Assembly (NCBI GenBank): GCA_021397835.1
Contig: JAJFZO010000734.1
Location: 682,001-746,000, forward strand
Direction of reading: 5' to 3'
DNA: 64,000 nucleotides
Origin: Moringa oleifera
Lineage: Eukaryota; Streptophyta; Magnoliopsida; Brassicales; Moringaceae
Shown here piece by piece: positions 49,801 to 62,200 of the stretch. Under the pieces are notes generated by a model. That model made no database searches and had not been told where the DNA came from. It saw only the letters and a list, made by a program, of their open reading frames with translations. Made by a program: the position numbers and the translations under genes. Each line of letters starts with the position of its first letter. Position 1 is the first letter of the stretch.

Positions 49801-52261
49801 ACGATATAGGGCTTTTATTTTGTTTTGTGGGAATACCCGCTTTTCAATATGGATACCAAGGACTAAAGTCTCTTCCCATGGTCTAGGCTAAGCCCAAAAG
49901 CAAAAAAAGAGAGTTAGATCCTCGAGTGAAGAGATATTATCTCACAGATGAAAGAAAAAAGGCTACTTGTTTAAGTTAAGCAATCATAGAGACTGAGAAG
50001 AGTTTACAGCAAAAGTTCTCCCTCTACAGGCCTCTTATAGGTAGAGCCAAAAAGAGTAATGAGAGGAGAGGAGTTCAAACCTGTCTTAGGGCCTGGTAGG
50101 TCTATTCCTGCTACCTTACTTACTTCCCTGAGGGAGGTTGAGTTGAAAAAGTTTATGACAGAACAAGCTCTTACAGAATCAGCACCTATTGAATCCCTAT
50201 ATGTTGGAAAAAGGACTACTAGTAATGGTTTGTGTTATCTTATTAATAGTGGTCAGTGGGAGGGAGACTAGCTCTGGCTTTGAAGAGTGAACTAGGTCTT
50301 AGATTCGGTATTGGTTGGGCATGGCATTAGATTAGGAAGGCGCCTAAGCTAAACCCTAAAATTTTTGTGCTTTACTCTTACTATTTAGGTTTAAGAAGCG
50401 AAAAACACTGTTTAGCTTATGTGAGCTTAGATCTTTTTGAGATAAAACGTAAAAATGTCCTAATCAAAGGTAAAAGTCTCCATCCAAGCAAAGTGGGAAT
50501 ATCCAGGAAGATCCGACCAACAATTGAGTCCATACCCGACTCTAAACTTTCAAGAAGAAAGCTTAAGCTTAAGGGCCCATCTTTATCATATCGTCATGCA
50601 GAAGAAGAGAGAAAGCCTAGCCCTTAAAGCAAGCCTGCTTCACCTTTACTTCCTTCCATACTTGATTCTTAATCTACTCTAAAGGCAACCAGTGACTCAA
50701 GCTTTTCTGCAGTGAAATTAGTCTTAGGTAATTCAATGGTTCAGCTCAGGTTCAAATGGTATCTAAGTATATTTCTTATCTGTTGTTCCCAAATCCATTT
50801 AAGGTTTTCAAGCATACCCGGTCTTTTTTCTTTCAGTTACTGCTTTGGGGAAAAAAGTTTCATTAGGGAAGGTGATATCTTCTAGTTGATCATTTAAGCT
50901 TTTAACTTAAAGGACTGACCTTTGCTTGAACTTAGCCTAAGTAAGGCCAATTTAAATAAAGATAACAGGGGGCAAAGCCTTTATATGAAACCATTTCTTT
51001 CTCTATGGGAAACATAGCCTATTTTCATACTAAAGGTTTGAGACTTTCCTTTCGGTCCTAGTTCTTGGCACTGAAAAGAGTCTCTATAACCTATAAGATA
51101 AGGAGCAATAGAGGAAACTCATCCTAAAACCGTTAGGCTCATTAAACATAGAGAGAATTAGTCTACTATGGCTAAAGAATGGTTTTTAAAAAGTGCTAGA
51201 AGTAAAAATTATTCTAGCGCTTCAACGAGCTTTTTTTTAATATATTGAAACTCATCTTGTACATCAAAGTAGAAAAGCAACAAAGTAGAATTTCTAATAT
51301 GGTATATAAAGAGAAATTTGATTTATTCGAAGAAAGGTTTGACCCCCATATCCCTGATGTGGAGAAGTGAAGCCCCTTGGGGCAAAAGAAATAAAGAAAG
51401 GATAATGAGAATGTTATGTGCGGTGAAGAGCCTTTCCTTTTCTAAGCAAGCATGGAAGGCACCTATCCTCATTTTCAACTAAGAAATACACGAAGTTAAG
51501 GACCAAAAAAAAGATAATTATGTACCATACCTTGCTTAGAGGCAAGAGAGAAGCTCTGAAAAGAATCTGTTGGAAGGCATAGAGAGAAAGCAGGAAAGCA
51601 AAGAAATGGACATGACTGAAAACAGCAAGGACCAAACTCTAATGGTAAGGAGTGAAAAACAAGAAATAGATCTACAAGAGGAACAGATGGCGGAAGCTAC
51701 CTATAGAGATAAAGTGGTGGGGAGCTCCTCAGAGAAGCAAGAGTTTTTACTGAAAAACAAACCATATTTTGTTTGCCTTATTCCCTTGAGACATCTACCC
51801 AATGAAAAAGCCCATTCGATAAGTAAAGCCGAGACAGAAATAGATACTGCTAGCCCTATTGTAAAGAGTGGATTCTCTGATCCTTCATCGAGTACTAAGC
51901 TTACCGAAAGGAAGGTAAGCATTTTAGGATATGTAGTAGTAGTATGAGAAAGCATGCCCAATCCAAGTTGTTCTTGTGCCTCATGGAAGAAGGGAAAATA
52001 ATCAGGTAAACAGTGGTCTTTCCCTAGATGGAATAGGTTATATCTCTAGGTGGTCATATTCTCTATGAGAATGTTTGCTAGCCAATTAAACAATCATCCT
52101 CAAGGGGCAAGTGCTTCCTTCTTTTAAGTTGGTTCTTTCAATAAAAGAAAGTAATGCTGGTAATTGCATCCTTGCCGACCTGCTTTAAGAGTTAAATCTT
52201 AATTGGTTTCTTTCTCTTTGAACTCTTAAATAAATTAAAGAAATTAATAAGACTATGATTG
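43867..52261. other. Mitochondrial-type DNA without recognisable genes
   Basis: Texture is as in the other mitochondrial-type blocks. Several short frames look somewhat protein-like but match nothing I know: 47508-47741 (+, includes KLYVFIIDENVRGIVLNDG), 48134-48337 (+, includes ELWVHNNFDRFMQKQIDHP), 49272-49481 (+) and 50059-50271 (+). A (TA)n tract lies at 45750-45769. I do not call genes here. Confidence 0.4.
51570..51947 (+). other. Unidentified 125-codon open frame
   Basis: This is the longest open frame outside repeats and known relics. The product begins with a very charged stretch (KQESKEMDMTENSKD) and contains LPNEKAHSISKAETEID. There is no domain, signal or membrane segment that I recognise. 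In DNA this decayed, an intact 125-codon frame may be chance or a slowly decaying mitochondrial ORF. Confidence 0.2.
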
Positions 52262-52789
52262 AAAGCTACTCTCTATGGACTTCTTTTCAATCTTAACCCT
52301 TACACCAATACTTTAATATCATAAGGAACACCCGTAAGTTTCTTCGTAGGTCAAGATTAAACTATTTCTTTTACACTTACCCCTCTTTGGCTTGGTAATA
52401 AAGGTAATAAGACCAAGCTTGTAGGTTTTCTTTGCCTAACCTATAAGTTGCACATTTGAATCCTTTCGTAGGTCTATATCCACCTCGAAGAAAGAGAACG
52501 CCATTTACGGAAGAACAACTCTGACAATCAAGTATTTCAAAACCTGAGTAAAGTTAACCGCTATAATCGATTCCTTGGGCCAAGAATAGGAAGACTTAAA
52601 CTTTACTAGCATAAAAGCATAATGAAAATGATTTAAATCTTTAGTACCAATATACGACAAAGAAGAAAGGGCATGCCTTATTTCAATATAGGAAAACCTT
52701 CTTTCATAGTTAATTGATTTGGTCCCTAAGAGATAGATAAGTATTTGGGATTTCATTGACTTCGTCTGATAGCGTGACGAATAAATCAA
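52262..52789 (-). pseudogene. Ty3/gypsy retrotransposon RNase H relic
   Basis: The minus strand reads INYERRFSYIEIRHALSSLS, continuing toward DLNHFHYAFMLVKF. This fits the RNase H part of a gypsy polyprotein, where YERRYS-IEK and a later LRHY are typical. Downstream a shifted frame reads LGLITFITKPKRGK and NSLILTYEE, like the start of the second RNase H domain (GLGLVFITP). Stops and frame changes show decay. No LTR, integrase or YxDD reverse-transcriptase motif was located nearby. It may be a nuclear insertion or one of the retrotransposon scraps that plant mitochondrial genomes carry. Confidence 0.55.
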
Positions 52790-55700
52790 TTACTGGAATT
52801 TAAGTGCTCTTTTAGTAGATTTGCCTTGATCAACATTAACATAAGAATAAAGAAAACAACTGGTCAATGTTAATCGATAAGACAGTGAGCCAAATTCGCA
52901 TTTCCAAATAATTCAATTAATAGAATGGAAAAGATCCCACAAAGCTCAACTTTAATTGAGAAGGTTTCGAAATTGCTTGCTCAAATCTGAAACTCGTAGG
53001 TCATGAGGAAAAGTGAAATGCTGATTGAATAAAATTTTCTTCCTCCAAACATAAAGCTAAAATCCAAGTAGGCCATCTGAAAGAAAGTTACGAGTTAGTT
53101 ACTATTTTTCTTACCTTTAAGTTGCCCAAAAATTTTAGAGTTAATCCAATATAAAGGGAAGAAGTGCTTTTAAACTGAGTTATCTACCCAAACTAACCTC
53201 AATGTTTTACTCTTGCAAAATCCTTAGCATCATGCCCACAAGAGTGACAACTACTGTCATAATATATGGATTAGCCTTGCCTTTTTCGTCAATAACCTAT
53301 CTTGCTGAGCTAAGCACGAAAAAACTAGAACTTTTTAAGGAGTGAAAAGCTCCCCTATTTTGTTACAGATTACAACAATTGTCATAACCTACCTCTTTCT
53401 TTGCCGTAACTTAACTCATATTTATCGAGTCTGGGATCGATTTCAACTTAGAGATTACCTAATCTTTTTTGTCTTTCTCTACTATGCCTTGTATCATGAA
53501 ATACTAAATCGATTCCTCTTATTGGCAAAGATAAATCTAGCATTTTGGCTTTCTTAAGTCCTAGCGACTTCTTTGTGAAGCAAGAATTCTTCCTTTAGTT
53601 GGTCAATTCCTTTAAGGAATCTACTATGGAAAGCATTTGAATAAGACCGATATCAACTAAGCATGCTGATTATCATCAAGAATATCACCCTACCCAAAAG
53701 CATTCTCTCTATTCGAAAGCTTGCCATCGACACTAACTAATGCAAGGAAATGAGAGTCATTATTCAAGCCATGCTACCATTCATTCCCAGTCGATAAGAG
53801 ATAAGACAAAGTCAATCTTTTCCTTCATTCCCTTCTACCCTTCTGCACAGTTTACTTCGCCTTTTCTTCTTTTTTTGCCACAGTTAAGCAAGAAAAAAGT
53901 TATTCTTCTTAATAGTTTTTCAAGTGAATGGAATGATTCTTCCCCTAAGGGTGATGTCACTACCTAAATCCTCATTTCTTGAACCTGTTCTGGGAGCTAG
54001 TTTAATGGCACTGACACCTTATCTAGTCTAAATCGATTCCTTAATAGCTTCTTCTCTAACAGACAATTTGGCCCATTTTATCTTTTCTCATTCTCCTTCA
54101 TAGTAATAAGGTAAAGCCCTTCCTTATCATGACCACCTTCCTTTATTCGAAATGAATTCATCATAAAAGAAAGAGCTAGTGCACCTAACTAGTTCCATTC
54201 TAATTCTCTCAAACAGAGCAGGATAGTTGCCATCAAGCTACCTTTTTAGAGCTAGGGCAAGACCAATGCTTTTAAAAAGAAGGAATAATAGCCTTTATAC
54301 CTTGAGCCTTGAGCTTTGAGCTAAATCATTGACCTTGCACCTGGTTTGATTAGGATATTCATCTCAAAAAGGATCTAACTCTTTCTTTTTAGCTTAGCCA
54401 AACTACTTGGCTCAGGTTAATTCACTCTTTCTTTATTGCAAGCAAATAGCCAAAAGAGTTGATGAAAGAGCACCTTTTTATTTTATTTTTGAAAACATTT
54501 ACAGAGTAGTTATTATAAAAAGACTAGCATCTCTAACACAAAAAGTAAGCACAGACCTCCCTTTTGGTTTGGTGGCCTCTTTCCTTTAGAAAAGCAAAAG
54601 TAGGATCAAAATCTGACTCTCGGACGTGGGATCTTGCTTAAAGAAATTCCTATTGAGCTGGGTAAGTCTCAAAAAGCATTCCATCGGCACTCAGCCTTTC
54701 TCCCCTTACTCTAAGAGCTGAAATAACCTTTATTCCTTCAACAACAATTAGGCCTTTTTCTAATCCTACTGCCCTTTTCCTAAGAGATAAAGAAAAAGCT
54801 ATCAACTTGGCCTACTTTAACTACGCTATTCTTCCTATTTTGAAAGAAGAATTAGCCTCATCGACGACAATAGACTCAATAGCTAGGGATCTTGCTAACA
54901 TTGAAACTCCTAACCTTAAATCATATTACCGTGAATGAGCTCATCTCCTCTCTTTTGGCCATTGAAAGCATGGAAATTGCAGCTTCTTCTTTGGATTCGT
55001 TCAAAAGAGCATTTCCCTAATCTAATGCCATGCCTTAAGTCTTAATCTCCTAGTGCCCATACTCCAATATCTAAAACCCCCTCAAGCTTTCAATATTAGA
55101 TTCTTCCTCTTGAGTTCCTTCACTTGGAGTAGTGAATTTAGTGAAAGCCAAAGACTAAGAAGAAGGCACGAAAGCTGGCCCAATACCTAGTTGGATAAAG
55201 CTAGCCCTCGCTTAGTGTACCTTCTTTAGATTAGTCTTTCTTACCTTGCTTTTTTACTGTAAGGCTCACCCCCTTAGATATGGTCGAATTCTCATTCTAA
55301 GATCTCATCCTTTAAGCATTCAGCAGGCCACTAAGACTCACAACTACACCGATTGAAGTGGCTCGCTCTAGTAACGTTTTATTTCATGATCTACAGAGGC
55401 CTTGATAACTACTACATGATCATATCAAGACGGGAACCTGGTCATGATCTTTCTCTAAGTATGAAAGTAGTAGGTCCATGTGTAAAAGGTGTCCCCTTTA
55501 ATACACGTTTAATATTACTCCCTGTGAAAAAGATTTCACCAGTTGATCATGCTAATGTCTTTCTTCATTAAACTCATTTGTGACTCTGACATTTGACTCA
55601 TCATTCATGAAAGGTTTACCCTTGACCATTTTACTTTCACTGTCCAGTTTGGACTTGGAGCATCTGCTGCCCCTCTAATTCACTAGTAGTAGAAATTGAA

Positions 55701-56224
55701 ATATGGAGTCAGTTTATACATTCTTGAAAGCCTTTTTTTAACTTAAATAAAGATCAAAGGCTTAGCTGGCTTGGGTTGCTCTCTCAGCACATGTCAATCC
55801 TTATGTCCCGAGTGAGTAGGTTAAGGCACTTTATGTTGCTACTTGCCTTTATTTTATAGTCTTCCAATCAAACTTGTTTACTCTATGTTATTGATAAATC
55901 GGTATTTCCCCCAAACCACTAGCTTTCATATGCCTCAGAACTTTTAACATTGTTCTATCTCCAAATAGAGACCTCGCGGGCTTTATTCTAAAGATAAAAG
56001 TAGTAATGAGCCAACTACTACGACTACATGCGCATTTAGTGCAGTGCCTTTGAAGCAAGCTACTTGACCATCTTCTAAAGTTCTAAATAATTTAATGATT
56101 AAAGGCTACAAGGGTGGATTGCTTCACATTTAGCCACGCCACAGTGACCCTCAAAGAGATCTTCTTCTACTTGCGAGACGAAATCTAGCAGCTGATTGCT
56201 GACTTTGAATAACCAGCCCAACAA
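52790..56224. other. Mitochondrial-type DNA between gypsy relic and ccmFN
   Basis: No gene is recognised. Short frames such as 53342-53557 (+) and 55353-55571 (+, includes MKVVGPCVKGVPFNTRLILL) have no motif I can assign. The bases just below 56225 are the normal downstream side of ccmFN. Confidence 0.35.
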
Positions 56225-57285
56225 TAAGTTTAATTTTTTTCATAACATAACTGGGTGGGGTTTCCTGCAAGTCGAGTGATGTAGGCGTACAAGAGTACTT
56301 TGTGTCACAACCATCACCTTTTTATAGGTTCTATAGACCGATGCCTACTGCTTCATCTACCAGAAAAAAATCATAAATATAATAGTCATTAGAAGGAAGA
56401 ACTGTCATAAAAAGATTCCTTATGTATCATCTTTGCAAAACTTTTGAAGGAGAGCTAGCAATCCGAACCATATGAAAAAGGTTCCTAAGACACATGAAAA
56501 AGTTACAATATTAAGAAACTGAAGTCCAAGAATGAAGAGAGGGTAGAATTACTGAATGAATACAAGCTGTGGCTACTACCTGAGGCATAAAAGAAGCATT
56601 TTTTATGGGATCTAGAAACCACCAGCCACCCTGACCTAATTCATGACGACCCACCCAATTCCTAGCAAGATGCCTATGGTTAAAAACCACCAACATGTCA
56701 AGATCAAAATTTGAATTAGTTCTTGGTCCTAGTCAGAGACCATTATATTTGCGCTCATCATCCAACAAAAAGGCAAAGTAGTAATATTTTTCTTTCCATT
56801 ACGAATGACACGCTCGCCATCCAATAATGATTTATAGATTGAAAAGAGTGTACAACTAGGGTGCAACCCCACTTTTTTACTCACAACGAATAAGAGCGAG
56901 AGAATGGAATTCTTCACAAAGCTCGAGATAAAGAATTAAAAAAAAAAAGTTTTTCTATGGCCTCCTTGTTTTAAGACATTATACTTTTGGGGTCGATCAC
57001 GATAACAAAGAAAAAATTCATAAAAATTTGGGATCTGACACCATAATAAACTACTACCCTCATGATTGGACTGTGTCCTTGAGATTTAATAAAAGAAAAT
57101 GCATTAGCGATTAATAGTTGTAATTGGATAAGTTATTAGGAATATGAGGAAATAGAAGGCCAAGGAAAAAAAATGCACTAAAATGTAGGTGCTACACCAA
57201 ACACTTGTTGTTCTTTCTTGTTACAAGTGAATGCAACGAAAAGACCCAAAAATAATGAGTAATAAGATAATTCATATGTTGACCT
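56225..57285 (-). pseudogene. ccmFN: ccmFN relic with large internal deletion
   Basis: ccmFN is a membrane subunit of the mitochondrial cytochrome c heme lyase (system I maturation). Minus-strand landmarks in order: YELSYYSLFLGLFVAFTCNK (the start Met is now AGG at 57285), [55 protein letters not shown], then the tryptophan-rich WWD region [20 protein letters not shown] and [23 protein letters not shown], a decayed ASVYRTYKKVMVV and HPVML at the C-terminus. The relic is 1.06 kb, where about 1.7-1.8 kb is usual. The missing part is central, with the join near 56812. Several stops (Trp to TAG/TAA type) and frameshifts follow. The gene is otherwise continuous, not split as in Brassicaceae, unless the deletion hides a split. 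Confidence 0.92.
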
Positions 57286-57892
57286 TTCATGCTCATTTCC
57301 AAAATTTTGCTTCGTTATTCCTATCATCCGATAACCACAAGATGATCCCTAAGAAAGGCAGTAGGATTCACACCTATGGTTGGCCTGACCTTGACCTATT
57401 GTGTGGTAGGCTAACTTGGCCCCCCTCATCACCGTTGTACTTGAAAGAGATATGCTGCACTACTTAACGTGTAACCTTGTCACCCTTACCCCTCTTCTAG
57501 TTATGCCATTACTAATTGCGACCTCGGACTGATCGCCCTCCATTTAATAAGAACAATTATCCTCATGACCAAAGAAAGACTAGCTTACTTACTTTTCCAG
57601 CACTAGTTTCATGATCTTGACCAGTAACTTGTTAGGAGTAGGGGCATCCAAGCTTGCTAAACATATGAAAGGGGCTTTGAGTAGAGTGTTTTCTAAGGAA
57701 GATATAGTTTCTAGGTTGGATTTTTTAGATTAAATAGGACTAGTTGGGTGACAAATGTGGTGAAATCTAACCTTTTCATCAATGTTTGGCAGGATGGCTC
57801 GCTTGAGTGTCAAAACCAAGTGGTGGTTCTTTCTTTTTCCTTAGCTTATTGAACCAACGTATGCCTATTCTCCTTTGATGACTCCTAATAGA
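57286..57892. other. Mitochondrial-type DNA upstream of ccmFN
   Basis: No gene is recognised. It ends at the candidate left end of a CACTA element. Confidence 0.35.
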
Positions 57893-59115
57893 GAAAGCCT
57901 AAATTTGTCATTAAAAGGTTGAGGACTTTAATGATAGGTCTAATAGAACTATCATTAAAAAATGATACCTTTAATGTTAGTTTTTAATGAACAGTCCATT
58001 AAAATTTTTTTTAATAATATTGATATATACAAAATTTTTACATATAAATTATCTAAAACCTGCATATATAAAATTCTTCATCTCTTCAACATCAACCACA
58101 TATCTTTATCTTGTATACATTAACATAATTCAATGCTAATACTTCAAATGAAACAACTTTTTCTTTCAATAATATTCTCACCCAAACCACCATTACTTCA
58201 TTCATGTTTGAAAACACTTTAACATAATCCAATCCAAATAGTAATGAAAGATGAAGAAAAAAAAAAACTTGATGTCATAACTGAACTCGATATGTACAAT
58301 GTATCATATACAATCCTAAAAATTCAACTATGTAAATTCAATAATGTTCATGTCTACAAAAATCTTTAAAGTTTAACTTTTTAATATGGCACTCCAAAGA
58401 AACTGTTCAACCTCTTTTCTAACTTCATCAATATCCGATTGAGTGTAAGTATCTATGTTTACTAACTACGCTTATAAAAAAAATAGTTAGTCCAATTAAA
58501 ACTTCGAGTAAGCACATTAATTATCAAAATAATCACATAAGTAAATGCTTAAAAACTTACTATTTTCACATATGGGATATTTTTGTCACGTTTATCAATG
58601 ATATCCCTTAAAAATTTCATAGCATAATATCCACACTTAGTATTTGAAAGTTGATGTGGACGCTGCATTAAAATTTTTTAATTATTATATTTTGTAAACT
58701 AAATGAAATTAACATCACATATTGGTTTAAATATACATAACTTAGCATAAATACTCCTACAAATGCACCTACCACTTGATTCATTGATAACTTGAAACAA
58801 TTTAAAAGAGCTACCGATAGAAAATAATCAATAATCTTAACAATAAAAATAATGCATACTAATATAAATTAAAATATTTTCAAGTACGTGGACATAAGTT
58901 GATCTACTTCTTGATGAGAACCATGGTTTAAAGGATCAAAAATACTGCACATAAAAGTATGAGACTCGCCAACCATCAGCATCTAGTGATGTCTACATTA
59001 TCAAAAATAAATGTAAAAAAACATTGTGAACAAATTAAACTATTAATAATTTCAAATAGTATTAAGACTTACCTCAAGTTATCCAAAAATATCACTATTC
59101 CTCTATTACATGGAT
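57893..59115. mobile_element. Truncated CACTA element, left part (family 1)
   Basis: The candidate left end TCCTAATAGAGAAA resembles the inverted right end of the element at 1-2372 (CCCTACTATAAAA). It is followed by subterminal CATTAAA, AATGATAG and TTTAATG words in both orientations. From 58490 to 59115 it matches window bases 1-627. It stops abruptly at TACATGGAT, where mitochondrial-type DNA begins, so the right part of the element is missing. The left terminus is approximate. Confidence 0.65.
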
Positions 59116-59266
59116 TTGAATATAGCTGTTATAGGTATGCCCAATACCCAAGCTTTGTTTTTCTAGTTTCCAAGAGGTGTCAAAATAGAAAGAAAAATAC
59201 TAATCATCCCTTAAGAGATGCCTAAGGGAACAAAACCAAAACAAGAGATAGAGCTAGTCTTAAAGA
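59112..59266. repeat. Small translocated mitochondrial-type segment (copy of 11182-11338)
   Basis: GGATTTGAATATAGCTGTTA at 59112 begins a match to 11182 that ends at CTTAAAGAT. Its left join shares GGAT with the truncated CACTA element. Its right join runs straight into the long repeat copy D with almost no shared bases. It acts as a 155-base filler between two larger pieces. Confidence 0.85.
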
Positions 59267-62200
59267 TAAGAAAGGAAGTAGCCTGTATTTTTTTCTTTTT
59301 AAACTGTAACTAGTGAAAAAAGACTTCGCTTCTTTTGAGGAAAAGACTAAGAGAAGGGATCGAAAAGATCAATTACCAAGCAAAGGAAAGCAAGCGCTAC
59401 CAGTGTTGTAAGGAAAAGCCCAGGATTTCATGGGAAATTAAAAACTGTTAGATAAGAATGTTCATTGAATTGCCTTTAGTAAATCTAACCAACTAACCTT
59501 TCTAAAAGAGAAAATGCAATTTTATTGATTCTTAATTTTAAAACTGAGAGTGCGAAGTCACAAGCTAATGAGCGATATGTGAAGTTAAAAAAACCTAGTT
59601 AAGAAATGAATGTTATAGCTATCTAGCTAAAACTGAAACTTGAGCCAAAAAATGTAAGGAAAGGTCTTAACTACCAACCACACTTTGTTGTATTGCAAAA
59701 TGAGGAAGTGAAGTGAGGGAAGGGCTTTCACATATAGAGTGGCAATAGACCGCTAGTCCTTTGGTTCTTATTATAGGACTGTATATGGATAGGTTCAGAG
59801 AGCTAACTACCCATTTGATAGCCACTCAAAACATCTAACGACATGGTAAGGGCAAGTAAATGCGCATGCTTTGAGCTCCTCATATGGGCTCTACATTGCA
59901 TTTAAAGGCCTATTTTAACCACTCATATGAGGTGTCCCTTACCAAGATACCATAGTTTGGTCTCTAATACCATTCTTAGAATTGACCTGCCTATTAGCAA
60001 TGTATGCTCAGTTATTATTGTATACTTATATGATAAGGCAAGTTTGCTAAAAGAGACCTTATAGCTCACACAATAAAGTCAATTGGGCATTCCTATTATT
60101 GATAAGCTCTAATTCCTTATTTTTTCCCTGCATCTAATTTAAGGGATTCAGGATAAATAGATGTTATAGCCATGATTCATCATCATTTTAATGAGACAGT
60201 ATAAAAAGCCTTCACAACACGTTACTATATGCTTGGTGGGCTTGGGTTATCAATGTACTCCCTAAGATTGTAGGCCTTTTCATGTATGGATTTTAAGGCA
60301 TTTAGCTAGCCTATGTCTTCGCTCTCGCTTTTGTACTCTTTTTCTTAATTCTTTCGGTATGCTTCTTTGATCTTTCCAATCTCCATAACCAAATTGATTT
60401 ATACACCATCCATCCTATGCTTAGTTCATAAGAACTGTAAGTTTGATAATCAAATGTTGGAATATCTCCATTGATCTTAGCAAGCCACTTCACGCTTAAA
60501 GCGAAAGCCAAATCTTGAAGCTAGGATGTGTGAGAACTAAAGCTTCAAAAGAAGCCATAGTAAGGGTTGGTAATATGATTATAGGTCCACTTTGTTATAA
60601 CATTATACATCTTCTAACATAAATAAAGGATATTAAATTATCTTAACACCTTTTCTTCAATTATTTCTACGAATATATCGCCTTATTTTGATTAATTTCC
60701 CACATACATTCATTTCCCTACTAAGGAAGCTCTTTAGCATGCAGTTGATTAGCTAAAGCTTTCTTTTAGTTATGCGAGTAATACCCTCGCGAAGTAAATT
60801 TGGTTCCATCTTATACCTCTTATCAAACAAATTTCTATATAAATGGTTGTCCTTTTAGTTATGATGATTTATTTTATTTAAAGAGAAGCGAGCAGTGTTA
60901 TTATCCTATTCCTTCTCCTGGCGCTCGTTAAAATTACATGCAGTTCATCTAGATTGGGAACATGATATTAAAATGACTTGATCTATGAACACAACCCTTG
61001 GCTTACCTAATATTGGCTAGGGAATGGACCAATTCCTTTATTCAACGCATATTGATTGAGAATCCCTTTAAGAGATTAGGTCATGAACCTTCTTTTAGGT
61101 CTAAAAGGGAACTCTTAGTTCAGTTGCTCGGTGACTTGGATTGATGCTTATCAATAATAGGAAGCTTAGGATTCATGTCATGTATGTGGCACATAATTAG
61201 TTTAATCGATGCGAATTAACAAATCACATGAAAGTTTGGTCTTTGGAATCAAATGGCAAAGCATGATACGAGAAGGGAGCTCTAACGTGCCATTTTGATA
61301 GCACTCATGGGATCTGGTGAACAAAGGTGTAACTATAAAGTCAATCGGGCAACTCTTTCGAAAATGATCGAAGGTAGGTGAGGGGAAAATTGTTGTTTAC
61401 AAGTAACCCCAATAAAGCCACAAGGTAGAGAGCCTTTCATTGAAGCCTACACCTGCTTGAAAAAAGAAGTAATAGAATTGCCAGAGTTTCCCAATAAGTG
61501 GTCAACAACAACTCAAGAAAAAGCTTCATCGACTACTTTATCCATAAGAATGTCATAAAGGTTCTCTTTGGTCTTCTGCAAAAAGACAGCTTTAGAGCGT
61601 AAGCCAAACTCATGATAGGCAAGTAATCATACACACATGGTTTAGCGGTTTGCTATGCTCTGTGACCTTATTCTTCTTCAGGACCTAATGATTCATTAGC
61701 TTCTCTAACTTATTATTACTTTTTTAACACTATTGTATGAAACATTATTTAGTCTCCAACTGCTATCTATGCTAGCTAAAAAGGTATTACTACTCTCTTA
61801 TTTCCTATTGACCTTCCTTGACTTCGCAACCATCCCTGTTTGGATTTTCTTTTCAGTGTGGTCCGTCCAATCTACTTTGTTAAGTTATAGGGTTGGATGG
61901 AATAACTATACGTTACTGTGCTTAGTGCTAAAGTGAGCTTAACCACACCGAGTCATTGATTCTTCCTTACTTTAGTTGGTTAACAAACTGAATTGCACTG
62001 TATTTGAACTTTTCCTATAATAAGCTCATAGGGGAGAACATCCTCCTTGTAATATAATCCATAGGTGCCTGATCCTTTTATTGATTCGGCATTTTCCTTC
62101 ACCCCTTCTAATAAAATATATGCTACCTATTTTACTGTGAGCTTTTATAAGGATTGATCATCCTGCTTTCTTTCTCCATTTCTTGTTCAAGTGGTAGTTA

